Source of the DNA: Fibrobacter sp.
GTDB taxonomy: Bacteria; Fibrobacterota; Fibrobacteria; Fibrobacterales; Fibrobacteraceae
Length of the DNA: 64,000 nucleotides
Reading direction: 5' to 3'
Assembly (NCBI GenBank): GCA_017642335.1
Contig: JAGCPF010000035.1
Coordinates: 124,001-188,000 of the forward strand
Below the pieces are notes generated by a model. It was given only the letters and a program-made list of their open reading frames with translations. It did not search any database and had not been told where the DNA came from. Position 1 is the stretch's first letter. The number at the start of each line of letters is the position of its first letter. Below, piece by piece: positions 42,270 through 50,859 of the stretch. A program made the position numbers and the translations under genes.

Positions 42270-43129
42270 TGAATTGTTTTGATGAAACCAGAAATGCTTT
42301 CCGTCCGGGCAAGCCGTGGAGAGCGAAAACAGGAATTTTGCTGGTCCTTGTATTGGGAGTTCTGTTCGGTGGTTGTTCTGATAGTGAAAAGGTCTCCGGC
42401 ACGAGCGAAGAGGCGGAAGGCATTGTTGCGATTACGAACAAGCAGATTGCCGGCGTGGCGCAGAAGGGCCCTTTTGTAAAGGGTTCGAATATTGTCCTCG
42501 CGGAAACGTCGGCGGATGGTAGCCTTAAGCCTACGGGCAAGGAATTCTTTGCCACGACTCGCACCGACAAGGGGGATTTCCAAATAGATGGCATCAATTT
42601 GGAAAGCCAGTTTGTCCGGCTGAAGGCGACAGGTTATTATAAAAGAGAAACGACGGGCGAGAACACGGTATGCCAGATTAGCTTAAGGGCTCTGTCCGAC
42701 ATCCGAGATCGAGACCAGATAAACATCAATATCCTTACGCATCTTGAATACGATCGCGCTCTTTACCTCGTTAAAAACGGGAAATCGTTTGCCGAGGCAA
42801 AAAAGCAGGCTCGTGAAGAATGGATGCAAGAGTTTGGCTATGAAAACCTTGCAGATGATTTTGAGAATCTGGATATTGCCAATGACGGAAAAACAGACAA
42901 GGCGCTGGAACAAATTAGTGCGCATTTCGATGAATGTATGTTCGGTGAATATTGCGGTTCTATTTGCGCTTATGAGACCAATAACGATTGCAGTGGTGTT
43001 CAAGCAGGTATTGACGATCTTGCACGGGTCTTTTCTACTTCAGGCGAACTGCCTGGATTGAGAGGTTCTGTAGAACTGCATGGAGATGATGATTTCTTTA
43101 AGTGTATATACGAATGGATGGGAAAATAA
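42266..43129 (+). CDS. QKGPF-domain lipoprotein, short form (cassette 0)
   Basis: A 287-residue lipoprotein (lipobox FGGC). The chassis domain begins ITNKQIAGVAQKGPFVKG and continues with ININILTHLEYDR and the Lys/Ala-rich helix EAKKQARE. It then ends early with a Cys-rich segment (CMFGEYCGSICAYETNNDC) and a short tail. It lacks the TIGR02145 end found in its neighbours, so it may be a truncated or specialised paralog. GGAG lies just upstream of the paired ATGs (42266, 42269). Confidence 0.75.
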   Translation: MMNCFDETRNAFRPGKPWRAKTGILLVLVLGVLFGGCSDSEKVSGTSEEAEGIVAITNKQIAGVAQKGPFVKGSNIVLAETSADGSLKPTGKEFFATTRTDKGDFQIDGINLESQFVRLKATGYYKRETTGENTVCQISLRALSDIRDRDQININILTHLEYDRALYLVKNGKSFAEAKKQAREEWMQEFGYENLADDFENLDIANDGKTDKALEQISAHFDECMFGEYCGSICAYETNNDCSGVQAGIDDLARVFSTSGELPGLRGSVELHGDDDFFKCIYEWMGK

Positions 43130-43138
43130 GGAGGAATT

Positions 43139-44791
43139 ATGTCTAAAAAAAATCTTGCCATTTTCACGTTACTTGTCGCAGGAACTTTTTTCACGGCGTG
43201 CAGCCAGTTTGAATCGGGTTCTGAAAGTTCGGCCTCTGGAAGAACTATTTCCGGGAAGTCGCAAAAGGGGCCTTTTACAAAAGGAACCAAAGTGACCCTT
43301 TATGGGATGGATGAAAAACTGCAGCAAACGGGGGCACATTTCTCCACGGAAATCGATAACGACCGCGGTGAATACTCCTTGAAAAACATTGATTTGGACG
43401 ATCGTTATGCATGGCTCAATGCCAACGGCTACTTTACCAGCGAGTTGAGCGGTTTTCCTTCTGAACAAACGATTTCGTTGAATAGTCTTGTCGACTTGCG
43501 GGACCTAGACCATGTCAACATCAACGTTCTGACGCATCTGTCTTTTGACCGAATTCGCTATCTGGTCAAGCAGGGTAAAACTGTTGGCGAAGCGAAAAAA
43601 CAAGCCGAAAAAGAAGTGATGGCCGCTTTTGGTTTTTCAGAGGAGACGGAAGCCTTTGATCAGCTCGATATTCTCAACAATACCGAAGGCGATGCTAAAC
43701 TTTTGGCAGTCTCCATGATTATGCTTACGGGTAAAGATATGGGCGAAGTAGCAAGTACTTTGGCCGAGATTTCCCTGGATTTGGAAAAGGATGGAACCTG
43801 GGATGACACTGTCTTGATTCGCCGGACAAAAGACCTTGTGTCCATGGATTATCACGATGGCGTTTTTGACAATGCCAAAGTCGGGCTTGAACCCGTCTAC
43901 GATTACTACACTTACGATAATGATGGCCGCGATACCGTTGCCAGGTATGTAAAAGAATGGGTTGAAGTCGCCGAAGTTCCCGATTTTAAAAAGTTTCTCA
44001 AGCAATTCGCTTCTCCTTGGGATTCTGTATGGGGGCACTGTAACACTCAAGACGAGGTCAGAAGAACGACCCATTTTGAAGAAAAGGAACGAGTTATTTG
44101 CCGAGACGGCGTATGGATGGGTTATGATGGAGAAAGAGACGAAGGGGACCCTCCTGTTGACACCACGGGAAAATATGGCTCTTTTGTCGATGAAAGAGAT
44201 GGTATGGTTTACAAGACTTTAGATGTTGAATTAAAGAATGGCGATACGGCTACCTGGATGGCAAGCCTTTTGGAATACGACACTAAGAATGGTGATGATA
44301 CTGTTTCTCGCTGGGGAAACAACCGAGGTGAAATGTATTCTAAAGGGATGACAAGTTATAGCCCTGGGATCGGTAGAGGGTATACGATTTGCCAGATTTT
44401 TGGGTTTTCCGCTGGAGAAAAGTGCGAGTTTAATAGCTCTGAGGTTCGTCTTAAAAAGCCGATAAACCTCAATGAGAATGTCCAAGGTATATGCCCTGAC
44501 GGTTGGCACGTACCCAATAATCAGGAGTGGGACCAAATGGCTGACGCCATAAAGGATGATCTCGAAATGCTAGAACTGATGCGTTATCCCCAGTATCCCA
44601 ATCCGGAACAGAAAGCTGTGTATCATACCTCTTTCTACAGTAATTATACTATTGAGCCTGGTGATGACCCGTCCGATGACTCTCGTGATAGCTTTGGAGT
44701 TTATGTATCGTCAATTCGAGATATAAGGTTGCCAATATTAGGTCTCAACGATGGGGATATACTTTTGGGTCTCCGTTGCGTGAAAGACTAG
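43139..44791 (+). CDS. QKGPF-domain lipoprotein with TIGR02145-like C-terminus (cassette 0)
   Basis: A 550-residue lipoprotein (lipobox FTAC). The chassis domain (SQKGPFTKGTKVTLYG, VNINVLTHLSFDR) is followed by a CxxxxW mini-domain (CNTQDEV ... VICRDGVWMGY). About 345-550 is a divergent Fibrobacter major paralogous domain: DERDGMVYKTLDV, GICPDGWHVPNNQEWDQM, and the terminal GLRCVKD. It follows the previous gene by 9 nt with GGAGG, and a strong terminator ends the unit. A surface-exposed binding role is plausible but unproven. Confidence 0.82.
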   Translation: MSKKNLAIFTLLVAGTFFTACSQFESGSESSASGRTISGKSQKGPFTKGTKVTLYGMDEKLQQTGAHFSTEIDNDRGEYSLKNIDLDDRYAWLNANGYFTSELSGFPSEQTISLNSLVDLRDLDHVNINVLTHLSFDRIRYLVKQGKTVGEAKKQAEKEVMAAFGFSEETEAFDQLDILNNTEGDAKLLAVSMIMLTGKDMGEVASTLAEISLDLEKDGTWDDTVLIRRTKDLVSMDYHDGVFDNAKVGLEPVYDYYTYDNDGRDTVARYVKEWVEVAEVPDFKKFLKQFASPWDSVWGHCNTQDEVRRTTHFEEKERVICRDGVWMGYDGERDEGDPPVDTTGKYGSFVDERDGMVYKTLDVELKNGDTATWMASLLEYDTKNGDDTVSRWGNNRGEMYSKGMTSYSPGIGRGYTICQIFGFSAGEKCEFNSSEVRLKKPINLNENVQGICPDGWHVPNNQEWDQMADAIKDDLEMLELMRYPQYPNPEQKAVYHTSFYSNYTIEPGDDPSDDSRDSFGVYVSSIRDIRLPILGLNDGDILLGLRCVKD

Positions 44792-44816
44792 GATAATTTG
44801 TATAACTCTCTCTTTT

Positions 44817-44840
44817 AGGCCCCGCTTGCGGGGCCTTTTT
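44817..44840 (+). terminator. Terminator of cassette 0
   Basis: A 9-bp perfect stem AGGCCCCGC/GCGGGGCCT with a TT loop is followed by TTTTT. Confidence 0.92.
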
Positions 44841-44857
44841 CGTGTACCCACTCTCTC

Positions 44858-44986
44858 ATGTTCTGGGAACATGTGTGACATGTTCTGAAATGCGTAATTT
44901 TTGATAAATTCGCAAAAAGTGGTAAAATCTGCTTAAAAACGCAAATTTTATGTCCTAACTTGAAAAAATAGGGTATATTCATACTC
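44858..44986 (+). promoter_or_regulatory. Cassette promoter 1 with ATGTTC half-sites
   Basis: Palindrome ATGTTC-TGG-GAACAT (44858-44872), direct half-site ATGTTC at 44880, and a third copy ATGTCC at 44950 (spacings 22 and 70 bp). TTGATA (44901) and TAAAAT (44923), 16 bp apart, form a possible upstream promoter. TATATT (44974-44979) exactly 7 nt before the ATG may be a second -10, giving a leaderless mRNA with the third half-site in the -35 region. Confidence 0.7.
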
Positions 44987-45859
44987 ATGAAGGAAATCGT
45001 TGAATATACAGATTATCGCAAGTACATCCAAGACTACTACGATGAACGCAAGCGCTGCTCGGCATTTTCGTGGCAAGAATTTGCCCGGAATGCAGGCTTC
45101 TCGTCGGCAGTGTTCTTGAAGTACGTTTGCGAAGGGAAGAAGAACCTGAGTATCGGCTCCGCAGGTTCTGTCGCGAATGCCATGGGGCTTGCCGGCTATG
45201 AGCAGGCTTACTTTGTGCTGATGGTCTCGTATGCCCATGCAAAAAGCGACAAGGCGAAAAGGGCCGCATTCGAAGAACGCTGTGCTTTGGCGAAAGCGCA
45301 CAAGGTCCATGTGCTCGGTGACGAGGAGTTTGACTACTTCAAGTCGTGGAAAAATTCGGTAATCCGCGAATTGGCCCCGCACATGCCCGGCGCGAAACCG
45401 CTTGAGATAGCGAAGGCTTGCAAGCCGAAGATTACGGCGGCGGAAGTTTCCGAGACGCTTGACTTCTTGGTGAAGGCGAAGCTTTTGAAGAAGGACAGGA
45501 ACGGGAACTACCATCAGACCGACAAGGCGATTAAAATGGCTCCTGTGGAAGCTGTGCCGTTGGCGGCTCGCGATCTGCAACGCCAGATGGGGGAATTTGC
45601 CATCCAGTCGCTTAATCTGCCGCTTTCCGAGCGTGTCATGTCGGGGTATACGCTGGGCCTTACGTCTCGTGCTTTCGAGCGGATAAAAAAGGAAACGGAA
45701 GATTACTACCGGCGCGTCGTGGCTATCGCTACCGAAGACGACGAAACGGAACAGGTCTACCGTTTGAACGTGCAATTGTTCCCGATGAGCGAACGCTTGG
45801 GGACGGGGAAGAAATGTGTATCTAGTAAGGAGGACAAAAATGAAAAGGGATGCGTATAA
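44987..45859 (+). CDS. TIGR02147/DUF4423-family regulator (cassette 1)
   Basis: A 290-residue protein. The N-terminus MKEIVEYTDYRKYIQDYYDE precedes a helix-turn-helix-like segment (FARNAGFSSAVFLKYVCEGK, about 28-48). Conserved C-terminal motifs are ITAAEVSETLDFLV, LQRQMGEFAIQ and YRLNVQLFPMSERL. No Shine-Dalgarno stands before the ATG; a TATATT lies 7 nt upstream. The last 20 nt overlap the following lipoprotein gene. The DNA-binding role is inferred from the HTH and promoter repeats. Confidence 0.85.
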   Translation: MKEIVEYTDYRKYIQDYYDERKRCSAFSWQEFARNAGFSSAVFLKYVCEGKKNLSIGSAGSVANAMGLAGYEQAYFVLMVSYAHAKSDKAKRAAFEERCALAKAHKVHVLGDEEFDYFKSWKNSVIRELAPHMPGAKPLEIAKACKPKITAAEVSETLDFLVKAKLLKKDRNGNYHQTDKAIKMAPVEAVPLAARDLQRQMGEFAIQSLNLPLSERVMSGYTLGLTSRAFERIKKETEDYYRRVVAIATEDDETEQVYRLNVQLFPMSERLGTGKKCVSSKEDKNEKGCV

Positions 45860-47651
45860 AGTTTTTGGGGAATGCTTGGTCTTTACAGTGGCTTTTGCCA
45901 TTTTGTTGGGCTTTGTGGTTGCCTGTTCTGATTCCGATGACAAAGATCTCGTAGGCGGCGCTTCGGGCGATGCGGGCGTAATAGCCATTACGAATAAGCA
46001 GATTGCCGGCGTGGCGCAGAAGGGGCCACTTGTAGAGGGGTCTAGCGTCGTACTCCGTGAAACATCTGCGGAAGGGAACCTTAAACCCACGGGCAAGGAA
46101 TACTATACTACGATTACTGGCGACAAGGGCGAATTTGCAATTGACAGCATTGATCTGGAATGTCAATATGTACTTCTTTCTGCTGAAGGTTACTATACGC
46201 ATGAATACGGTGACAATCGACTTTCGGAATGTCAAATGCGCCTTGATGCGGTCACTGATTTGGCAAATCGCAATACTTCAAACATCAATCTCTTGACTCA
46301 TTTTGAATACAAGAGAGTGCTGAAATTGTTTAAGTCCGGCAAGTCGTTTGCTGAGGCTAAAAGACAGGCGATGGAGGAAGTTTTTGCTATGTTCGGGGTG
46401 AATATTGAAGTCCCGTTGGCGGAAGACTTGAATATTTTCAACACGACAGAAGGGGATAGGACTCTCTATAATCTCAGTATATTTGTTGATACACGAGAAT
46501 TGTGGGACCCGTGGGAGGGCGAGTTGGATTCCGATGAAGAATGGGAGCATTGGACAAATCCCGATCGCGTCAATTGTCCGAATCTCCAGAAATTTATTGA
46601 TGGGATTGCCGATGACTTTGCCGATGATGGTGTGTTGAGCGATTCCATTATGCAGCACTTGGCGTATCAGGCTTATAATCAGGTTAGAGGTCATAACAAC
46701 GCCGAATTCTTCGATGAAGAAATGATGAGGGCGGAGAAAGAAATGGACTCTAATACGTATGACCGCGTTGCGAAAATAAAAAAACAATACGACTTTGGTA
46801 AGTTCTTGTTTTTAAACTATATGGGTGTTGAACAGTGTTCCGAAGATCTTTGGGGCGAAGTCAGGAAATTCGAAAGGCCTATTGTACAGTATGATCGCAA
46901 TTTGGAGCAGATGGCAACTGTGGACTCTGGCTACCTTCTTTGCGATGGTTATAGCTGGGCAATAAAGACAAAAGAACAAATAGATTCGCTTACAATGAGA
47001 ATTGATCATGAATCGGGGACTATGACCGATCCGCGAGACGGCAAAAAATATAAAACGGTAAGTTTTGTGTTCAATGGGAAAAACTATGAGTGGATGGCGG
47101 AAGACCTTAAGTATGAAGCTTCTTCGGGGCTGTATAGCTGGACGACTGCTATGCAAATTGATGATAAATATATGAACCAGCATGTTAATGAAGGTTTGAT
47201 TGATACTTTACATCAAGGAATTTGCCCTGATGGTTGGCATGTGGCAAATGCTAGGGATTGGTCAGACCTGGTTGTTTATGTGGGCGGGCTCGAAAATCTG
47301 TTTGACGAAACATGGAAAACAGACAGGGAATCCGCCTTTGCAAAGAGTTCCGTTGGCGTATTTCATAATAGGTTCGATTTCAATCTTGAACCGATGGATA
47401 AGGAGTACTTGAGACTCTATTATCACACGTACGTACATGAATCTTTTTCTGGCAAAAATACGGAGGAATTATGGATGGCTTTGTACCAATACTGTAATGA
47501 AAATAATGAAATGTGGGCATGTGATCTTGCTGCAAGGTATCGTTCCTTCAACACAGACGTGAACCAAATTCTAATTTATATTGGCAGTGCGGCTTGGCCA
47601 CTAGATGAACCTACGCTAGAGGAAGCCCGTGTCCGCTGCGTGAAAAACTAG
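45840..47651 (+). CDS. QKGPF-domain lipoprotein with TIGR02145 domain (cassette 1)
   Basis: A 603-residue lipoprotein (lipobox VVAC). The chassis domain begins ITNKQIAGVAQKGPLVEG; then INLLTHFEYKR, a Lys/Ala helix, a helical middle, and a CxxxxW-type segment ending LLCDGYSWAIKT. About 400-603 is the Fibrobacter major paralogous domain (MTDPRDGKKYKTV, YEWMAEDLKYEA, GICPDGWHVANARDW, VRCVKN). The ATG at 45840 has AAGGAGG. Its first 45 codons and the upstream 50 bp are almost identical to those of the cassette 2 lipoprotein. Confidence 0.85.
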   Translation: MKRDAYKVFGECLVFTVAFAILLGFVVACSDSDDKDLVGGASGDAGVIAITNKQIAGVAQKGPLVEGSSVVLRETSAEGNLKPTGKEYYTTITGDKGEFAIDSIDLECQYVLLSAEGYYTHEYGDNRLSECQMRLDAVTDLANRNTSNINLLTHFEYKRVLKLFKSGKSFAEAKRQAMEEVFAMFGVNIEVPLAEDLNIFNTTEGDRTLYNLSIFVDTRELWDPWEGELDSDEEWEHWTNPDRVNCPNLQKFIDGIADDFADDGVLSDSIMQHLAYQAYNQVRGHNNAEFFDEEMMRAEKEMDSNTYDRVAKIKKQYDFGKFLFLNYMGVEQCSEDLWGEVRKFERPIVQYDRNLEQMATVDSGYLLCDGYSWAIKTKEQIDSLTMRIDHESGTMTDPRDGKKYKTVSFVFNGKNYEWMAEDLKYEASSGLYSWTTAMQIDDKYMNQHVNEGLIDTLHQGICPDGWHVANARDWSDLVVYVGGLENLFDETWKTDRESAFAKSSVGVFHNRFDFNLEPMDKEYLRLYYHTYVHESFSGKNTEELWMALYQYCNENNEMWACDLAARYRSFNTDVNQILIYIGSAAWPLDEPTLEEARVRCVKN

Positions 47652-47674
47652 GATAAATTATCTCTCTCTTATCC

Positions 47675-47700
47675 AGGCCCCGCTTGCGGGGTCTTTTTTT
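47675..47700 (+). terminator. Terminator of cassette 1
   Basis: Stem AGGCCCCGC/GCGGGGTCT with a TT loop is followed by TTTTTT. It directly abuts the palindrome of the next cassette promoter. Confidence 0.88.
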
Positions 47701-47702
47701 CT

Positions 47703-47832
47703 GTGTTCCTGGAACACATGATTGTGTTCTGGATTGCTGAATTTTAATTGAAAAAATAGAAAAATGGTAAAATTTGAACGAAAACGCAAAATTTGTGTTC
47801 CCAATAACGTTTGTTAGGTTATATTTAATAGC
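47703..47832 (+). promoter_or_regulatory. Cassette promoter 2 with GTGTTC half-sites
   Basis: Palindrome GTGTTC-CTG-GAACAC (47703-47717), direct half-site GTGTTC at 47724 and a third GTGTTC at 47795 (spacings 21 and 71 bp). TAAAAT lies at 47768-47773, and an AAAACGCAAAATTT block precedes the third site. TATATT (47820-47825) is exactly 7 nt before the ATG. Confidence 0.7.
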
Positions 47833-48690
47833 ATGAAGGAAATCGTTGAATATACAGATTATCGCAAGTTCATCCAGGATTACTACGATGAACGTAAGCG
47901 CAGCTCGGCATTTACCTGGCGCGATTTTGCACGCGATGCAGGCTTCTCGTCGGCGGTTTACTTGAAATATGTTTGCGAAGGAAAGAAGAACTTGAGTGTC
48001 AATGCCGCCGGCTCGGTTGCGAATGCCATGGGGCTCGCCGGTTTTGAACAGACCTATTTCGTGTTGATGGTCTCGTATGCCCATGCGAAGAGCGACGCGG
48101 CGAAGCGTGTCGCCTTCGAGGAACGCTGTGCGTTGGCCCAGGCGCACAAGGTACATGTGCTCGGGAAAGAGGAGTTTGACTACTTCAAGTCGTGGAAAAA
48201 TCCGGTGCTGCGCGAACTGGCTCCGCACATGCCGGGGGCGCGCCCTCTCGAGATGGCCCGCACCTGCAGGCCGGTGATAACCGCTGCCGAGGTGAGCGAG
48301 ACGCTTGATTTGCTGGTGAAGATGAATCTCCTGAAGAAGGACAAGAACGGAAACTACCGCCAGACGGAAAAGTCGGTGGCGATTGGAGCTGCCGATGCCG
48401 TTCCCGTAGCGGCGAGAGATCTGCAGCGCCAGATGGGGGAATTTGCGATAAAGGCCTTGGACCTGCCGCTGTCGGAACGCGAAATGTCGGGAATGGTCTT
48501 GGGCCTGACGCGGCGTTCTTATGACCGCATTCGCAAGGAACTTGAGGCTTGCCGCCGCCGTATCACGGCAATTGCCACAGAAGAAAATGAGACGGAATAT
48601 GTTTACCGATTGAACATGCAACTTTTCCCGATGAGCGGACGCTTAGGGACGGGAAAGAAATGTGTAACTAATAAGGAGGAAAAAAGATGA
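47833..48690 (+). CDS. TIGR02147/DUF4423-family regulator (cassette 2)
   Basis: A 285-residue protein, very similar to the cassette 1 copy. The helix-turn-helix-like segment is FARDAGFSSAVYLKYVCEGK; it differs from cassette 1 by Phe to Tyr in the putative recognition helix. The C-terminal region has VITAAEVSETLDLLV and LQRQMGEFAIK. The stop overlaps the lipoprotein start (ATGA), so the two are translationally coupled. No Shine-Dalgarno precedes its own ATG. Confidence 0.85.
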   Translation: MKEIVEYTDYRKFIQDYYDERKRSSAFTWRDFARDAGFSSAVYLKYVCEGKKNLSVNAAGSVANAMGLAGFEQTYFVLMVSYAHAKSDAAKRVAFEERCALAQAHKVHVLGKEEFDYFKSWKNPVLRELAPHMPGARPLEMARTCRPVITAAEVSETLDLLVKMNLLKKDKNGNYRQTEKSVAIGAADAVPVAARDLQRQMGEFAIKALDLPLSEREMSGMVLGLTRRSYDRIRKELEACRRRITAIATEENETEYVYRLNMQLFPMSGRLGTGKKCVTNKEEKR

Positions 48691-50537
48691 AAAGGGATGC
48701 GTATAAAGTGGTTGGAGAATGCTTGGTCTTTACATTGGCTTTTGCCATTTTGTTGGGCTTTGTGGTTGCCTGTTCCGGTGATAATGATGTCGCTGGGGGA
48801 TCCTCCGTCGATTCGGGTGTTATCGCCATTACGAATAAGCAGATTGCCGGCGTGGCGCAGAAGGGTCCTTTCGTGAAGGGCTCCAGTGTTGTTCTCCGTG
48901 AAACATCGGCGAATGGGAATCTTGAACCCACCGGTAGAGAATACACTACTGTGACTATTAATGATAAGGGCGATTTCAAGTTCGATAGCCTCGATCTAGA
49001 AAGCCAGTATGTGCGACTATCTGCAGAGGGTTATTATATACATGATGCGGAGGCATTTTTTTACTTTGATGATGATGTAATGGAAGTAGATCCCAAGCGT
49101 TCTGAATGTCCCATGCGCCTTGATGCCGTCTCTGATTTGCGAAAGCGTGAAACGGTAAACATCAACATCTTGACACATTTTGAATACAAACGAGTCTTGA
49201 ACTTGATCAAATCCGGCAAGTCTTTTGTTCAAGCCAAGAAACAGGCTGCGGCGGAAGTTGTTAGGACTTTCGGTGTCAAGGTTGAAGTGTCTTCTGCAGA
49301 AGATTTGAATATATACAATACGACCGAAGCGGACAGAATTCTTTTCAACATGAGTCTTCTGCTGGATAGCCGTAGCGAGTGGGACCCTTGGGATGGCGAG
49401 GGAGGTGAGATGGGGCATTGGGAACATTTGAGGCTCAGGGAAAATGTTGACTGTTCTAAGTTGCAAAAGTATCTTGACGGGTTTACCGATGACTTCGCCG
49501 ATGACGGTATTCTCGATGATACCCTTATGCAGTCTCTTGCTGGAACGGCATATATTTTGACCCTAGAGAATAGCAATATGGAAGATGTTGATGATGACGA
49601 TTTGCTGGACAAGAAAAAGGTTGATCCAGAATCGTATGAGCGCCTCCTTGTTGCGGTGGACGAGTATGAATTCGGCATATTGCTGTTTTTGGATTACATG
49701 GGCCTTGAACGTTGTACGGAAAATCTTTGGGGCGAGTATCGACAATTCAATAGACCTATTATTGCTGAAGATCCTGCTGATAGGCAAGTGAAAGTATTGA
49801 AATCGGGTTATCTCCTTTGCAACGGTTTTTACTGGGAACTTAAGACAAAGGGATATATCGATTCTCTCAAGATTCCGGTTGACCACAAAACGGGAACTAT
49901 GACCGACCCGCGTGACGGACATAAGTACAAGACCGTGAGCTTTGAATACGAAGGGAAAAAGTATGAATGGATGGCCGAAGAACTCAAGTATGAATCTGAT
50001 GGTCTCTATACTTGGACGGAAGCCATGCAAATTGATAACAAGTACATGACGGATGTCGTTGACGACAGCTTGATCGGTGAAACTCACCAGGGAGTCTGCC
50101 CTGAAGGTTGGCATGTGTCCAGTACCGAGGATTGGAGAGCCTTGGTGGATTATGTCGGCGACTTTAAAAACTTGCTTAACGAAAACTGGAGAACTTCTGA
50201 TAAAGATGCGGCCTTTGGAAAAGATTTGATTGGCGTGTACTACAACAGGTTTGATTTTAACCTTATGCCGGTGGTGGATACGGTGTACTTGGACTTGGAA
50301 GTCTATTACCATTCTTACAGGCAAGGTTCTTACCATATGAGAGAGATTGACGAAGATGAGGCGGCTCTCTGTCGACTGATGCTTGATGTCGCTAAGGATG
50401 AAGAAGATCGCGAAGAAATTGAAAGTTGTCTTACTCCGACGCCGATAGGTGACTATTATGTGGAAGTCTCTCCCCGCGGTTATTATGTTGAAGAAAAACC
50501 GCTAAAAGAAGCTTACGTGCGTTGCGTGAAGAACTAG
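48687..50537 (+). CDS. QKGPF-domain lipoprotein with TIGR02145 domain (cassette 2)
   Basis: A 616-residue lipoprotein (lipobox VVAC). The order is as in cassette 1: chassis domain (ITNKQIAGVAQKGPFVKG), ININILTHFEYKR, helical middle, CxxxxW-type segment (LLCNGFYWELKT), then the TIGR02145 domain (MTDPRDGHKYKTV, YEWMAEELKYESDGLYTW, GVCPEGWHVSSTEDW, VRCVKN). It starts on the regulator's stop codon with AAGGAGG upstream. The N-terminal part is closer to cassette 1 than the C-terminal part, where insertions occur near 540-600. Confidence 0.85.
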   Translation: MKRDAYKVVGECLVFTLAFAILLGFVVACSGDNDVAGGSSVDSGVIAITNKQIAGVAQKGPFVKGSSVVLRETSANGNLEPTGREYTTVTINDKGDFKFDSLDLESQYVRLSAEGYYIHDAEAFFYFDDDVMEVDPKRSECPMRLDAVSDLRKRETVNINILTHFEYKRVLNLIKSGKSFVQAKKQAAAEVVRTFGVKVEVSSAEDLNIYNTTEADRILFNMSLLLDSRSEWDPWDGEGGEMGHWEHLRLRENVDCSKLQKYLDGFTDDFADDGILDDTLMQSLAGTAYILTLENSNMEDVDDDDLLDKKKVDPESYERLLVAVDEYEFGILLFLDYMGLERCTENLWGEYRQFNRPIIAEDPADRQVKVLKSGYLLCNGFYWELKTKGYIDSLKIPVDHKTGTMTDPRDGHKYKTVSFEYEGKKYEWMAEELKYESDGLYTWTEAMQIDNKYMTDVVDDSLIGETHQGVCPEGWHVSSTEDWRALVDYVGDFKNLLNENWRTSDKDAAFGKDLIGVYYNRFDFNLMPVVDTVYLDLEVYYHSYRQGSYHMREIDEDEAALCRLMLDVAKDEEDREEIESCLTPTPIGDYYVEVSPRGYYVEEKPLKEAYVRCVKN

Positions 50538-50586
50538 GACAGACAAAGTAAAATACATTTATTTCCCTCAAAATTTGGACTCGGGA

Positions 50587-50795
50587 GTGTTCGGGCTGAG
50601 GGCAGGTTAGGAGAGGTTCCTGCGGGATTCTCTTCGGATGTTTACTTGAAGTACGTGACGGACTTCTGGTGGAATAACTACGGTCTCGGCAAATCATGGT
50701 CTATGCGGTCATTCAGGGGCGTGTTAGCAATTTGGGATGCAAATGGATGGAGTACCGCGCCGAGATAAGGGCGACCATCTACGACAAGTAGATTT
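50587..50795 (+). pseudogene. Decayed cassette remnant, possibly a regulator/lipoprotein chimera
   Basis: One frame reads GEVPAGFSSDVYLKYV, then TDFWWNNYGLGKSW. GFSSxVYLKYV matches the helix-turn-helix of the TIGR02147 genes. The second part matches the (F/Y)VTNFWWDNYGLG segment of the lipoproteins at 56 and 58 kb, and EVPA also occurs just before that segment. The two match at a shared LKYV/EKYV word. Another frame then reads CKWMEYRAEIRATIYDK and stops. No start codon or complete gene remains. This fills most of the 322-bp gap after cassette 2. Confidence 0.55.
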
Positions 50796-50827
50796 GTGAA
50801 AGGAAATTCGTTAGGAGGAGAACTGCA

Positions 50828-50858
50828 CCCCGTCAGGAAACTGGCGGGGCCTTTTTTT
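50828..50858 (+). terminator. Terminator after the decayed remnant
   Basis: A 9-bp stem CCCCGTCAG/CTGGCGGGG (one G-U) with a GAAA loop is followed by CCTTTTTTT. It lies just beyond the 3' end of the convergent ATPase gene and may be the original end of the lost cassette. Confidence 0.85.
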
Positions 50859-50859
50859 G

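Noticed and set aside
44923..44928. TAAAAT as the only -10 of the cassette promoters
   Set aside because: It is conserved in cassettes 1-3, but TATATT at a fixed 7 nt from ATG is conserved too. I list both rather than choose without mapped 5' ends.
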